From NCBI GenBank assembly GCA_013336025.1, contig JAAXUM010000061.1, positions 1 to 8,515 on the forward strand: a DNA stretch of 8,515 nucleotides, read 5' to 3'. How positions within the stretch are numbered: the stretch's first letter is position 1; the number at the start of each line of letters is the position of its first letter. The translations under genes were made by a program, and so were the position numbers. The DNA comes from Chlorobiaceae bacterium (GTDB lineage: Bacteria; Bacteroidota; Chlorobiia; Chlorobiales; Chlorobiaceae). A model generated the notes under the pieces. That model ran no database searches. It worked only from the letters and a program-made list of their open reading frames with translations, and was not told the DNA's origin. Shown in pieces: positions 1-5,647 of this stretch.

Positions 1-723
1 TTCCCGTTCCATCTTGATTTTATTCGTGGTGCAGGGCTGGTTGTTGCGCTCACCGGAGCACTTTCAGCCGGAGCTCCCCTTATGAGAAAGGGACTTGCGG
101 ATCTGAAGCTTGGTCTGCCAATGGCACTGGTTGGATCAATCAGTTCAATTGCCGGAGCTCTTGCGGGTCTTGCCATGCCTGTCAATATGGTGCAGTTACT
201 TCTCGGGCTGGCCATCATGTTTATTGCCGGCATTATGATCAAATCAGGAAAGTCAGGGTTTCCTGAGGTCAAAGAGCCTGATTACCTGTCGAAACTGCTT
301 CATATTTCCGGGATTTACCATGATGCTTCGACCAATCAGGATATTTCATGGCAGATTCATCGTACTCCTTTCGGTATGTTTCTTTTTATGATTATAGGTT
401 TTATTGGAGGAATGTTCGGCATGGGTGCCGGCTGGGCGAATGTTCCGGTTTTCAATCTCCTGATGGGTGTTCCGCTCAAAGTTGCCGTTGCCACCAGCGG
501 TCTCGTACTTTCCATCAATGGCGCTGCCGCGGCATGGATTTATATTTATAAAGGCGCGCTGCTCCCGCTTATAGCTGTTCCAGCGGTTGCGGGCATAATG
601 CTTGGCTCAAAAATCGGGGCTGGACTGCTGACAAAGGTCAATACCAGGTCTGTGCGTTTGATTGTTATCACCATGCTTCTCCTGGCTGGTTTTCGCTCAT
701 TGCTAAAGGGATTTGGAATATGA
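1..723 (+). CDS. TauE/SafE-family sulfite/anion exporter, 5' truncated by the window edge
   Basis: The frame is open from base 1, so the gene starts upstream; the Met at base 82 is internal. About 240 codons are visible, most of a family usually near 250-300 residues. The protein is strongly hydrophobic with several membrane segments. A second-half repeat typical of TauE/SafE is clear around bases 394-510: GGMFGMGAGWANVP followed by the segment with KVAVATSG. A polar loop (roughly bases 250-360) separates the two halves. Family members export sulfite, sulfoacetate or related organosulfur anions across the inner membrane. The stop overlaps the start of the next gene (ATGA at 720-723), so the two are probably translationally coupled. 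Sitting upstream of sulfur-oxidation genes, a role in removing sulfite or another sulfur product is plausible, but the substrate cannot be read from sequence. Confidence 0.85.
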   Translation, partial: FPFHLDFIRGAGLVVALTGALSAGAPLMRKGLADLKLGLPMALVGSISSIAGALAGLAMPVNMVQLLLGLAIMFIAGIMIKSGKSGFPEVKEPDYLSKLLHISGIYHDASTNQDISWQIHRTPFGMFLFMIIGFIGGMFGMGAGWANVPVFNLLMGVPLKVAVATSGLVLSINGAAAAWIYIYKGALLPLIAVPAVAGIMLGSKIGAGLLTKVNTRSVRLIVITMLLLAGFRSLLKGFGI

Positions 724-1148
724 AAGACACGAGCAGGGAAAAAAATGATGAAGGACATGTTCAGTTTGTCTATGCACGGGTTCTTGATTTTGTCTCACAC
801 ACAGGGATGCTCTTTATTGCTGCGGGGTATTTTGTTTATGTACTGCAACTCCTTCCTCTTTCCGTATCGATCAGTGCCGTAGCAGATAACTGGCATCTCA
901 GTGCCTCAGATATGCAGCAAAAGCTTCATGTTCCAAGTGGCTGGTCATTTATGGGAAGTATGACCGATTTACTGAAAGGGGACGTTTTGAGCTACACATC
1001 CATTCTTTTTCTTTGCATGGCTACAATTCTCTGTCTTGTATTTGCTGCAAAGACGTTTTTTCGTGAAAAAAATTACATCTATACGATTATTGCGGTTTTG
1101 CAGGTACTTGTGCTGCTTTTTGCCGCAAGTGGCACGGTAGGTCGTTGA
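720..1148 (+). CDS. Small membrane protein, probable DUF1634 family
   Basis: This 142-residue protein has a charged N-terminus (about 20 residues) and three probable membrane helices at roughly residues 28-47, 92-111 and 119-137. Between helices one and two lies a polar stretch of about 45 residues. The C-terminal pattern, a helix ending in a Phe-Phe-Arg-Glu-Lys turn and then a second hydrophobic helix, resembles DUF1634 proteins, which are often encoded next to TauE/SafE-type permeases. The ATG overlaps the stop of the upstream exporter by four bases, which supports co-expression and perhaps a physical complex. No enzymatic motif or cysteine pair is visible. The family name is assigned by pattern and neighbourhood, so it is less certain than the existence of the gene; the function is unknown. 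Confidence 0.7.
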   Translation: MKDTSREKNDEGHVQFVYARVLDFVSHTGMLFIAAGYFVYVLQLLPLSVSISAVADNWHLSASDMQQKLHVPSGWSFMGSMTDLLKGDVLSYTSILFLCMATILCLVFAAKTFFREKNYIYTIIAVLQVLVLLFAASGTVGR

Positions 1149-1170
1149 GCGGGGTTTATGAGAGCTGTTG

Positions 1171-1188
1171 CAAGAGGGCTGCCTCTTG
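1171..1188 (+). terminator. Possible hairpin terminator after the exporter pair
   Basis: CAAGAGG (1171-1177) and CCTCTTG (1182-1188) form a perfect 7-bp stem with a GCTG loop, beginning 23 bases after the stop codon at 1148. No U-tract follows directly, so it is not a textbook intrinsic terminator. It could instead protect the 3' end of the upstream transcript or work with Rho. Confidence 0.35.
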
Positions 1189-1275
1189 ATCCTGACGATA
1201 AAAAATGTTCTGAACAGAAGGAAAAATACGGTCATTTTTTTTGGTTGTTTCAAAGCGATTTCTTACTATCTATAC

Positions 1276-1295
1276 AACTACTCAGTTATATAGTT
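1276..1295. promoter_or_regulatory. Operator candidate upstream of dsrE2
   Basis: The 20 bases AACTACTCAGTTATATAGTT share the frame AACTA-N10-TAGTT, the GT centre and 15 of 20 positions with the perfect inverted repeat upstream of dsrC (5131-5150). The right arm is well conserved and the left arm is degenerate (6 of 9 positions match the complement of the right arm). It lies 203 bases before the dsrE2 start. A -10-like TATAGT lies at 1289-1294, at the same position within the repeat as in the dsrC copy. Its role as a protein-binding site is inference from this repetition. Confidence 0.5.
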
Positions 1296-1498
1296 ATTTA
1301 TCTGATGCCTGAGTTGATGTTCCGGGTTCAGCCATGAAATAATAGCAGGGCGCAATGAGGCGGTGCGATTTCGCAATGGCATTTGCTCTGAATTATTTGT
1401 CAGGATGTAATGGCGTGGCTCTTCTCAATCAGATCATGCGTACGGCAATTAATTATTATATTTTTACTCAGTAATGCGTAACCGTGGAGAACACAACG

Positions 1499-2008
1499 AT
1501 GGCTGAAACAAAAAAACTTGCAATCATTGCATCACAGGGAACGCTCGATTGGGCATACCCTCCTTTTATTCTTGCTTCAACCGCAGCGGCCATGGACATG
1601 GAGGCGGTTATCTTTTTTACCTTTTACGGGCTTCCGTTGCTTAAAAAAGAGATTGATGCCAAGGTGGCGCCGCATACCAACCCGGCCATGCCGATGAAAA
1701 TGCCTTTCGGAAGCAAGGAGTTTCAGTCATATAACTGGCCGATACCGAATTTTATTTCCGGTAATGTTCCTGGTTTCGACAGCATGGCAACTTCGCTCAT
1801 GAAGGAGACCTTTAAAAAGAAAGGTGTTGCTACCATTGAACAGCTTCGTGGTATGTGTCAGGAGTTTGGCGTTCGCTTTATTGCCTGCCAGATGACTATG
1901 GAGGTTTTTGGTTTTGAAAAGGAGGAGTTTATTGAGGGTGTTGAATACGGAGGCGCTGCGACATTCCTCGAATATGCTGCCGATGCCAATATTTCTCTGT
2001 TTATCTGA
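1499..2008 (+). CDS. dsrE2: DsrE2, DsrE/DsrF-like sulfurtransferase
   Basis: The 169-residue protein belongs to the DsrE2 (DrsE_2) branch of DsrE/F/H-like proteins: it opens with a beta strand and the loop KLAIIASQGTLDWAYPP, has a hydrophobic segment at about residues 22-48 that may associate with the membrane, and a cysteine pair near the C-terminus, Cys120 (GMCQE) and Cys130 (ACQM). These are the only cysteines and the likely persulfide carriers. An in-frame GTG at 1484 would add five residues, but GGAG at 1486-1489 is well placed for the ATG at 1499, so I chose that start. DsrE2 is typically encoded with a rhodanese and TusA, as here, and is thought to take part in cytoplasmic persulfide transfer toward DsrC and DsrAB. 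An operator-like repeat at 1276-1295 suggests shared control with dsrC. Confidence 0.88.
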   Translation: MAETKKLAIIASQGTLDWAYPPFILASTAAAMDMEAVIFFTFYGLPLLKKEIDAKVAPHTNPAMPMKMPFGSKEFQSYNWPIPNFISGNVPGFDSMATSLMKETFKKKGVATIEQLRGMCQEFGVRFIACQMTMEVFGFEKEEFIEGVEYGGAATFLEYAADANISLFI

Positions 2009-2091
2009 TATGGTTATACGCGATATGATGCATGACCTCACTGCCCATGATCCTGTAAACCGATTAATCGCTAACAGAGGGTTTTGACAGT

Positions 2092-2577
2092 ATGAGGCGT
2101 TTTATTGAGCTGATTCGAAACTGTTTGACAGATGTCAGGGAAATTATGCCCTGGGATCTTGTTGAACGAATGCAGCAGAATCCCGAGCTTCTGATTCTTG
2201 ATGTTCGTGAATCTGCCGAATTTGATGCCATGCACATTGCCGGTTCGCTCGGCGTTCCCCGGGGTATACTGGAGTCCGCCTGTGAATGGGATCATGACGA
2301 AACCGTTCCTGAGCTGGTGAAGGCCCGGCAGCGCGAGGTTGTGGTTGTTTGCCGTTCGGGTCACCGGAGCGTTCTTGCGGCTCATTCGATGCAGGTGCTT
2401 GGCTTTGAGAATGTCGTCTCTCTTCGCACCGGGTTGCGGGGATGGAATGATTATGAGGAGCCTTTGCAGAACAGTGCCGGGGTGGTTGTTGAACCTGAAG
2501 AAGCAGATGACTTTTTTACGACCAGGCTTCGTGACGATCAGAAGCGTCCTGCGGTCAGTCGTAGCGATGATCAGTAG
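2092..2577 (+). CDS. Single-domain rhodanese sulfurtransferase
   Basis: The 161-residue protein carries one rhodanese domain at about residues 18-122. Visible landmarks are DVRE (37-40), HIAGSLGVPRG (48-58), the active-site loop CRSGHRS with catalytic Cys87, and the closing GLRGW (114-118). The first 18 residues may form an amphipathic helix, and a polar tail of about 35 residues follows the domain. The predicted reaction is transfer of sulfane sulfur (for example from a low-molecular-weight persulfide) to a thiol acceptor; with DsrE2 upstream and TusA downstream the acceptor is probably TusA. The start at 2092 has AGAGG at 2076-2080, 11 bases away. An internal ATG at 2146 (residue 19) with AGGG at 2137-2140 is an alternative that would remove only the N-terminal extension. 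Confidence 0.88.
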   Translation: MRRFIELIRNCLTDVREIMPWDLVERMQQNPELLILDVRESAEFDAMHIAGSLGVPRGILESACEWDHDETVPELVKARQREVVVVCRSGHRSVLAAHSMQVLGFENVVSLRTGLRGWNDYEEPLQNSAGVVVEPEEADDFFTTRLRDDQKRPAVSRSDDQ

Positions 2578-2749
2578 TTGCTGAGTGCACCGGGCCGGAT
2601 GATGCGACTCTTTTGTTTGTTCCTGCGCTGAAAACAGTTACCAATTAAATGGCATAGCCATGCCGTGCTGCTGCTCCGGTTTTCGTGCAGAGCGCGAAGC
2701 GGAATGAATGGTATGCTCTGAATAAAAACAAAAAATCAGGAGATTTCTC
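2578..2749. other. 172-bp gap between rhodanese and tusA
   Basis: No gene is seen here. It contains a short stem (GGCAT-AGCC-ATGCC at 2651-2664) and a more distant repeat CAGAGC (2688-2693) / GCTCTG (2715-2720), followed by an A-rich run. The gap is long for an operon, so tusA could have its own promoter or a processed leader, but I cannot identify one. Confidence 0.4.
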
Positions 2750-2986
2750 ATGAGCGACATAGCAAGCAATATGGATTTAAACTGTGAAGGTCTCAACTGT
2801 CCTTTACCGATTCTTAAAACAAAAAAAGCTGTTGATAGCCTGCAAAGCGGCGAGGTGCTCAAGATGACTGCTACCGATCCGGGTTCCATCAACGATATGG
2901 CTTCGTGGGCAAAACGGACAGGAAATGAGCTGGTCTCACATACCGAGCAGGCTGGAGTGCACACCTTTTTTATCAGAAAAAAGTAG
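2750..2986 (+). CDS. tusA: TusA sulfur-carrier protein
   Basis: The 78-residue length and the CPLP motif at residues 17-20 (Cys17 is the persulfide carrier) identify the TusA/SirA family. The following DPGSINDMASWAKRTGNEL segment is the usual second half of the fold. TusA accepts sulfane sulfur from a rhodanese or other donor and passes it on in the cytoplasm; in sulfur oxidisers with a dsr system it feeds the route toward DsrEFH and DsrC. The start is clear: AGGAG at 2738-2742 lies 7 bases upstream of the ATG. Cys12 is an extra cysteine five residues before the catalytic one. Gene order dsrE2-rhodanese-tusA supports a dedicated relay role here over a role in tRNA thiolation, though both are possible for the family. 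Confidence 0.93.
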   Translation: MSDIASNMDLNCEGLNCPLPILKTKKAVDSLQSGEVLKMTATDPGSINDMASWAKRTGNELVSHTEQAGVHTFFIRKK

Positions 2987-3080
2987 GCTTGATGCTTTCA
3001 GCGGGGACTTGGTGAAGCAGTCCGAACGGTTGTTCGAAGCAATATGCAGAGCGTTGTTTCAGCCGTCATATCATTCGGTT

Positions 3081-3115
3081 AAGCGTTATCATGTCTGTTG
3101 CGGCATGAGACGCTT
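3081..3115 (+). other. Imperfect hairpin between tusA and dsrN
   Basis: AAGCGT (3081-3086) pairs with ACGCTT (3110-3115), and TCATG (3089-3093) pairs with CATGA (3104-3108), giving 11 base pairs with a small internal bulge and a 10-base loop. It lies 95 bases after the tusA stop and 55 bases before dsrN. It may be a weak terminator or an RNA stability element; a short T-rich stretch (about 3121-3126) follows. I see no B12-box-like sequence, so a cobalamin riboswitch is not supported. Confidence 0.4.
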
Positions 3116-3170
3116 CCGTCAATTTTAAGCAGGATGGTGTGAGCCGTTGCTTTTTGCAGGTTAGAAAGGT

Positions 3171-4577
3171 ATGAAAATGGATGCTGTAACGTTGCCCCGG
3201 CTGATGATATCGGCCGCACAGAAAAGTTCAGGCAAGACAACGATCACGCTTGGCATTTTGTCTCATCTCAGAAGCCGGGGCATATCGGTAAGAAGTTTCA
3301 AAAAAGGCCCGGACTATATTGATCCGATGTGGCACAAGCTTGCATCCGGCAATGAGTGCTACAATCTTGATCCTTTCCTTATGGGCCGGGATGTCTGTAT
3401 TGACTCCTTTTTGAGAAACAGTCGCAGCGGGAACTTTGCGGTTTCGCTCATTGAGGGTAATCACGGACTGCATGACGGCATCTCCCTTGACGGGTCTGAC
3501 AGCAGCGCAGGCCTTGCCTCGATGCTCAACACCCCGGTACTTCTGGTGGTTGACAGCAGAAAAACGAACAGGGGGGTGGCTGCGCTGGTTATGGGCATGC
3601 AGGCGATGCAGCCACAGGTGAGAATTGCCGGGGTTGTTTTAAATCAGGTTCAGAGCGCCCGTCAGGGAGAGAAGCAGAAACTTGCCATTGAACACTATTG
3701 CAAGGTTCCTGTGCTCGGGGTAATTCCTCATGATGAAGAGCTGGTTATTCCTGAGCGGCATCTTGGGCTGACAACGGTAGGAGAAACTGTCGATGCCGTC
3801 AGATTTATTACGGGTGCGGCAGAGCGGCTTGAACGCTATTGCGATATGGGTGCCGTCATGGCTCTGTTTGATATGGCTTTCCCGGTCGGTACGCCTCAGG
3901 TTGAGATCTGTGCAGTTAAACCCCACGTACGGGCAAGAATTGGCGTGTTCAGAGATGCAGCGTTCTGTTTTTACTATCCCGACAACCTTTCTTCACTTCA
4001 GGAAAACGGGGCGGAGCTTGTGTTTATCGACTCCATGACGGAGAACTCGCTTCCTGATATAGACGGGCTCTATCTTGGCGGCGGATTTCCGGAATCATTT
4101 TTTGATGTCTTAAGCTCCCGGAAAGGACTTATAAGAGATCTTCGCGAACGAGTGAAGTCAGGCATGCCGCTTTACGCTGAATGCGGAGGATTGATCTACC
4201 TCAGCCGGAGTGCTGAATACGGGGGTGACAAATACGATCTTGCAGGTATTCTTCCCCTTGATATCGGATTTCAGCAGCGTCCTGCGGGGCATGGTTATCT
4301 TGATTTAAAAAGCTGTACGGAAAGCGTATGGTTCGGAATGGACGAGCGGATTAAAGCGCATGAGTTTCATTATGCAAAGCCGCTTCTGTCGAGCGAAGCC
4401 TGTTCCTATCAGTTTGAGGTACTCAGGGGATATGGCGTAACAGGGAAGCGGGACGGAGCAATTGATCACCATGTTTTTGCATCCTTTGCTCATCTGCATG
4501 CACTGAGCACACCTCTCTGGGCGCCAAGATTCGTTTTTCTTGCATCAAGATACAAGGATCGCTGTTCATCATGCTGA
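3171..4577 (+). CDS. dsrN: DsrN, CobB/CbiA-type glutamine-dependent siroheme amidase
   Basis: At 468 residues this is a full-length CobB/CbiA-family protein. The N-terminal ATP-binding domain shows the P-loop SAAQKSSGKTT (14-24) and KKGPDYIDP (44-52). The C-terminal class I glutaminase-like domain has the YAECGG nucleophile loop with Cys338 and, near the end, ASFAHLHA with His441 and His443. Relatives amidate the a and c carboxylates of cobyrinic or hydrogenobyrinic acid using glutamine and ATP. Next to dsr genes, the family member is called DsrN and is thought to amidate siroheme for DsrAB. Sequence alone does not exclude a true cobyrinate diamide synthase; the assignment rests on context. 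Two starts are possible: ATG 3171, or ATG 3177, for which AAAGG at 3165-3169 has better spacing; they differ by two residues. Confidence 0.85.
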   Translation: MKMDAVTLPRLMISAAQKSSGKTTITLGILSHLRSRGISVRSFKKGPDYIDPMWHKLASGNECYNLDPFLMGRDVCIDSFLRNSRSGNFAVSLIEGNHGLHDGISLDGSDSSAGLASMLNTPVLLVVDSRKTNRGVAALVMGMQAMQPQVRIAGVVLNQVQSARQGEKQKLAIEHYCKVPVLGVIPHDEELVIPERHLGLTTVGETVDAVRFITGAAERLERYCDMGAVMALFDMAFPVGTPQVEICAVKPHVRARIGVFRDAAFCFYYPDNLSSLQENGAELVFIDSMTENSLPDIDGLYLGGGFPESFFDVLSSRKGLIRDLRERVKSGMPLYAECGGLIYLSRSAEYGGDKYDLAGILPLDIGFQQRPAGHGYLDLKSCTESVWFGMDERIKAHEFHYAKPLLSSEACSYQFEVLRGYGVTGKRDGAIDHHVFASFAHLHALSTPLWAPRFVFLASRYKDRCSSC

Positions 4578-5130
4578 TCGCACGCGCCTCTGTTACCGGA
4601 AAGGAACAAAAAAATGAAGATAATTTGAAAAATAGCATATGAAGTTGTAACTATATAATCTTGCGCCTGTATTGTTGTGTAGTTGATTTATCCGAATCTG
4701 TTTTTTTCATTAAAGGATAGATTTATATTTCTCTCAGGCGTAACGATCAACCATGAGAAGAGTCCCTGTTTGTCGGGAGAACGTCTGTTTCGTTGAGAAA
4801 GGTGATCTGCTCTTGCTGCAGACCGGTTACTTTCTCTGCCGATTATTTTTCCTGTATGGCACCTCTCTTTTATTGTCGTTGAGTGGTTTGAACGGAGTGC
4901 AAGACGTCACGACAGATCGGGATAACCTTGCAGGCCCGGGAGTTCCGACAAGTATGGAAATAGCTGAACAGCATGCATCGCGCGTGCCCTTTTACAGGCC
5001 GTTTTTAAAGAGAACAGTACAATTCGGGTGATTCTTATCAGGCATGACGATATTGAACAGTCGAGATTTTCCTTTTTTTACCCGCTGTATTTGGAAAATA
5101 AAAAATTTGTTGTTAATTAGACCTCTATAT

Positions 5131-5150
5131 AACTATATGGTCATATAGTT
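5131..5150. promoter_or_regulatory. Perfect inverted-repeat operator upstream of dsrC
   Basis: AACTATATG (5131-5139) and CATATAGTT (5142-5150) are exact reverse complements around a GT centre. The repeat lies 106 bases before the dsrC ATG. Possible -10 hexamers overlap it (TATAAC 5128-5133, TATATG 5134-5139, TATAGT 5144-5149), with TTGTTA at 5110-5115 as a possible -35 placed 18 bases before TATATG. A dimeric winged-helix or similar regulator bound here would be expected to block or modulate transcription. The same frame recurs upstream of dsrE2. The repeat is seen directly; the regulator and its sign are inference. Confidence 0.6.
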
Positions 5151-5172
5151 CCTCGATTAGGTACAGTGTTGC

Positions 5173-5217
5173 TGTTATTGAGAGACAGGCGTTTTGTCTG
5201 TATTGTCTTCAATAGCA
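5173..5217 (+). promoter_or_regulatory. Hairpin in the dsrC leader
   Basis: TGTTATTGA (5173-5181) pairs with TCAATAGCA (5209-5217) with one G-U pair; after a bulged G5182, AGACA (5183-5187) pairs with TGTCT (5204-5208), for 14 pairs in total. AGACA can pair instead with a second TGTCT at 5195-5199 in the loop. The structure lies between the operator and the ribosome binding site, so it should be in the 5' untranslated RNA if transcription starts near 5150. A role in mRNA stability is the simplest reading. Confidence 0.5.
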
Positions 5218-5256
5218 TAATTTTTATCCATTCAGATTAAAATAAAGGAGTTCGTC

Positions 5257-5592
5257 ATGGCAATTGTAGTTAATGGTGTCAGTTGCGAGACTGATGAGAA
5301 CGGTTATCTCATAAATCTCGAAGATTGGACAGAGGATGTTGCGAAAGTTCTTGCTGAAGGCGAAGAGATTGAGATGACTGAAGCTCACTGGGATCTTGTG
5401 AAATTTCTCAGGGGTTATTACGATGAGTACCAGATTGCTCCTGCAGTCAAAGTGCTTACCAAGGCCATTGCTTCTGAAAAGGATATGGACAAGAAAACCG
5501 CCTCGGAGTTTCTTTATGGACTTTTCCCGAAAGGCCCGGGTCTTCAGGCCTGTAAAATTGCCGGACTGCCTAAACCAACCGGTTGCGTTTAA
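5257..5592 (+). CDS. dsrC: DsrC, sulfur-carrier substrate protein of DsrAB
   Basis: The 111-residue protein has the normal DsrC length and fold pattern, including the helix with TEAHWDLVKFLRGYY and the flexible C-terminal arm ending GPGLQACKIAGLPKPTGCV. The two conserved arm cysteines are both present: penultimate Cys110 and Cys99, separated by ten residues. The presence of both marks a true DsrC and not a TusE-like protein that keeps only the last one. DsrC carries sulfur as a persulfide or trisulfide between the relay proteins, DsrAB and the membrane DsrMKJOP complex in the cytoplasm. The start is unambiguous: AAGGAG at 5245-5250 lies 6 bases before the ATG. It is the first gene after the operator and leader hairpin, and dsrA follows after 55 bases. 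Confidence 0.97.
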   Translation: MAIVVNGVSCETDENGYLINLEDWTEDVAKVLAEGEEIEMTEAHWDLVKFLRGYYDEYQIAPAVKVLTKAIASEKDMDKKTASEFLYGLFPKGPGLQACKIAGLPKPTGCV

Positions 5593-5647
5593 GAAAACGG
5601 AAAGCTGTTTGCTGACCCCAATTTACTGAGATATTAAAGGAGGTGCT

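Larger units (their letters stand above)
1149..1498. other. 350-bp non-coding region upstream of dsrE2
   Basis: I see no convincing gene here. The region contains a 7-bp hairpin just after the DUF1634-like gene (1171-1188), a short odd-centred palindrome (1206-1216), an operator-like inverted repeat (1276-1295), and a direct repeat of CGCAATG at 1351-1357 and 1372-1378 flanking a TGCGA-TT-TCGCA palindrome. An AT-rich stretch lies at 1449-1470. The region most likely separates the exporter pair from the sulfur-relay genes and holds the promoter of dsrE2. I could not assign a confident -35/-10 pair. Confidence 0.6.
4578..5256. other. 679-bp non-coding region upstream of dsrC
   Basis: No supported gene lies in this unusually long gap. 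From left to right it holds an isolated half-site AACTATATA (4649-4657) matching one arm of the operator repeats, an imperfect stem-loop (4795-4836), an AT-rich stretch from about 5095, the perfect inverted repeat (5131-5150), a leader hairpin (5173-5217), and the dsrC ribosome binding site (5245-5250). A 92-codon open frame at 4753-5031 has no ribosome binding site and no recognisable protein pattern. The dsrC promoter is expected in the right-hand 170 bases. Confidence 0.6.

Noticed and set aside
1158..1337. 59-codon open frame after the DUF1634-like gene, with GGGG just upstream
   Set aside because: It covers the hairpin, the palindrome and the operator candidate, the putative ribosome site is only three bases from the ATG, and the translated sequence resembles nothing I know.
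1484..1498. GTG start for dsrE2 five codons upstream
   Set aside because: The GTG overlaps the purine-rich GGAG that serves as the ribosome site for the ATG at 1499, so the later start is better supported.
2987..3170. Cobalamin riboswitch upstream of the CobB-like gene
   Set aside because: I looked for a B12-box-like sequence and the usual multi-stem layout and saw neither; only one hairpin is present. This fits a DsrN role but does not prove it.
4753..5031. 92-codon open frame in the dsrN-dsrC gap
   Set aside because: No ribosome binding site before the ATG, no recognisable domain, and the composition does not look like a globular or membrane protein. It also runs across a hairpin-forming stretch. 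Kept as non-coding.
5100..5160. AT-rich repeats read as an origin or insertion-sequence end
   Set aside because: There is no DnaA-box cluster, transposase or target-site duplication; the symmetry and the matching copy before dsrE2 fit an operator better.
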